Shown in pieces: positions 6,507-6,837 of a DNA stretch of 6,837 nt; position 1 is the first letter of the stretch; the number at the start of each line of letters is the position of its first letter. The notes below the pieces were generated by a model. The model saw only the letters and a list, made by a program, of their open reading frames with translations, was not told the DNA's origin and ran no database searches. Both the position numbers and the translations under genes were made by a program. The stretch is from Lysobacteraceae bacterium. Lineage in GTDB: Bacteria; Pseudomonadota; Gammaproteobacteria; Xanthomonadales; Xanthomonadaceae. The stretch covers positions 1-6,837 of the forward strand of contig DNXT01000120.1 of NCBI GenBank assembly GCA_003505795.1. The letters are read 5' to 3'.

Positions 6507-6837
6507 CTAGTCCAGCGCCGGCTGCAGCGAGGCGGAGGTGATCTCCCAGCCGTTGCCGTCCACGCGCGCGCGCAGCCGGTACCAGCCGGTGAAGATCCGC
6601 CGGCCCTCGTGGGTGCCGGCGGTCAGGCGTACCGGCACTTCCACCGCGCGCGGCGGGTCCTCGCTGTCGAGCGCCAGCGGTGCGCCGTTCTCCACGCGCA
6701 ACGAACGCAGGCCCTCGATCGCGCGCAGGTTGGCGTCGTCCGGATGGGGCGGCGCCTTGCCGCCGGTCCAGAACGCATCCGAGCCGTCGCGGTCGGGGTC
6801 GGGCAGCGCCGCCAGGTAGCCGTGCACGGTGGTGGCC
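6507..6837 (-). CDS. Uncharacterised protein, C-terminal part (5' end outside window)
   Basis: The frame is open to the right edge, where it reads ATTVHGYLAALPDPDR, and ends at a TAG at 6509-6507, giving at least 110 residues. A GTG at 6827 could be called as a start, but the frame continues upstream without a stop and no ribosome-binding sequence is visible, so the gene most likely begins outside the window. The visible part has an N-terminal helix-like segment, a polar Asp/Pro-rich middle, and a C-terminal series of strands (VEVPVRLTAG, RIFTGWYRLRARVDGNGWEITSASLQP). That pattern is reminiscent of NTF2-like alpha+beta domains, whose last strands often carry a GW-type motif, but this is only a resemblance. 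It precedes the DUF1439 gene by 59 bases on the same strand, suggesting a two-gene unit of envelope-associated or unknown proteins. Confidence 0.72.
   Translation of the reverse strand, partial: ATTVHGYLAALPDPDRDGSDAFWTGGKAPPHPDDANLRAIEGLRSLRVENGAPLALDSEDPPRAVEVPVRLTAGTHEGRRIFTGWYRLRARVDGNGWEITSASLQPALD

Noticed and set aside
6452..6510. Separate promoter for the DUF1439 gene (TATGTT at 6472-6477 on the minus strand)
   Set aside because: No acceptable -35 box at 16-18 bases; the gene is more simply explained as co-transcribed with the one upstream.

Overview
The window looks like chromosomal core DNA of a high-GC gammaproteobacterium, most likely of the Xanthomonadaceae/Lysobacteraceae (Xanthomonas, Lysobacter, Luteimonas and relatives). 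Three things point there: an Rrf2 regulator directly upstream of sufB-sufC, a GGGATTC-type heptamer repeat between genes (familiar from this family), and a short SET-domain protein beside the suf locus. The genus cannot be fixed from sequence alone.

Left part (1-2241, minus strand): the start of a SUF iron-sulfur cluster assembly operon, read right to left: Rrf2-type regulator (1716-2171), sufB (242-1699), then the first 40 codons of sufC (1-122), which runs off the window. A probable sigma70-type promoter (2213-2241) overlaps a 27-bp dyad (2199-2225) that would suit autoregulation by the Rrf2 protein. Between sufB and sufC lies a heptamer-repeat inverted repeat (123-235) that abuts the sufC start codon and leaves no recognisable Shine-Dalgarno sequence there.

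Middle (2242-5805, plus strand): a divergent SET-domain lysine methyltransferase-like gene (2353-2817); a 133-bp gap with two nested inverted repeats and a small hairpin; a long exported protein with an N-terminal CBM9-like domain and a DUF5916-type predicted outer-membrane beta-barrel (2951-5176); and a DJ-1/PfpI-family protein (5263-5805).

Right part (5806-6837, minus strand): a convergent pair of probably co-transcribed genes, an exported DUF1439 (YceB-like) protein (5842-6447) preceded by the 3' part of an unrecognised gene (6507-6837). A GC-rich hairpin sits between the convergent gene ends.

No mobile element, CRISPR array, tRNA or rRNA was seen. No gene-free stretch exceeds about 180 bases. 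The most interesting signals are non-coding: the suf operator candidate, the repeat against the sufC start, and the structured leader before the outer-membrane protein gene.
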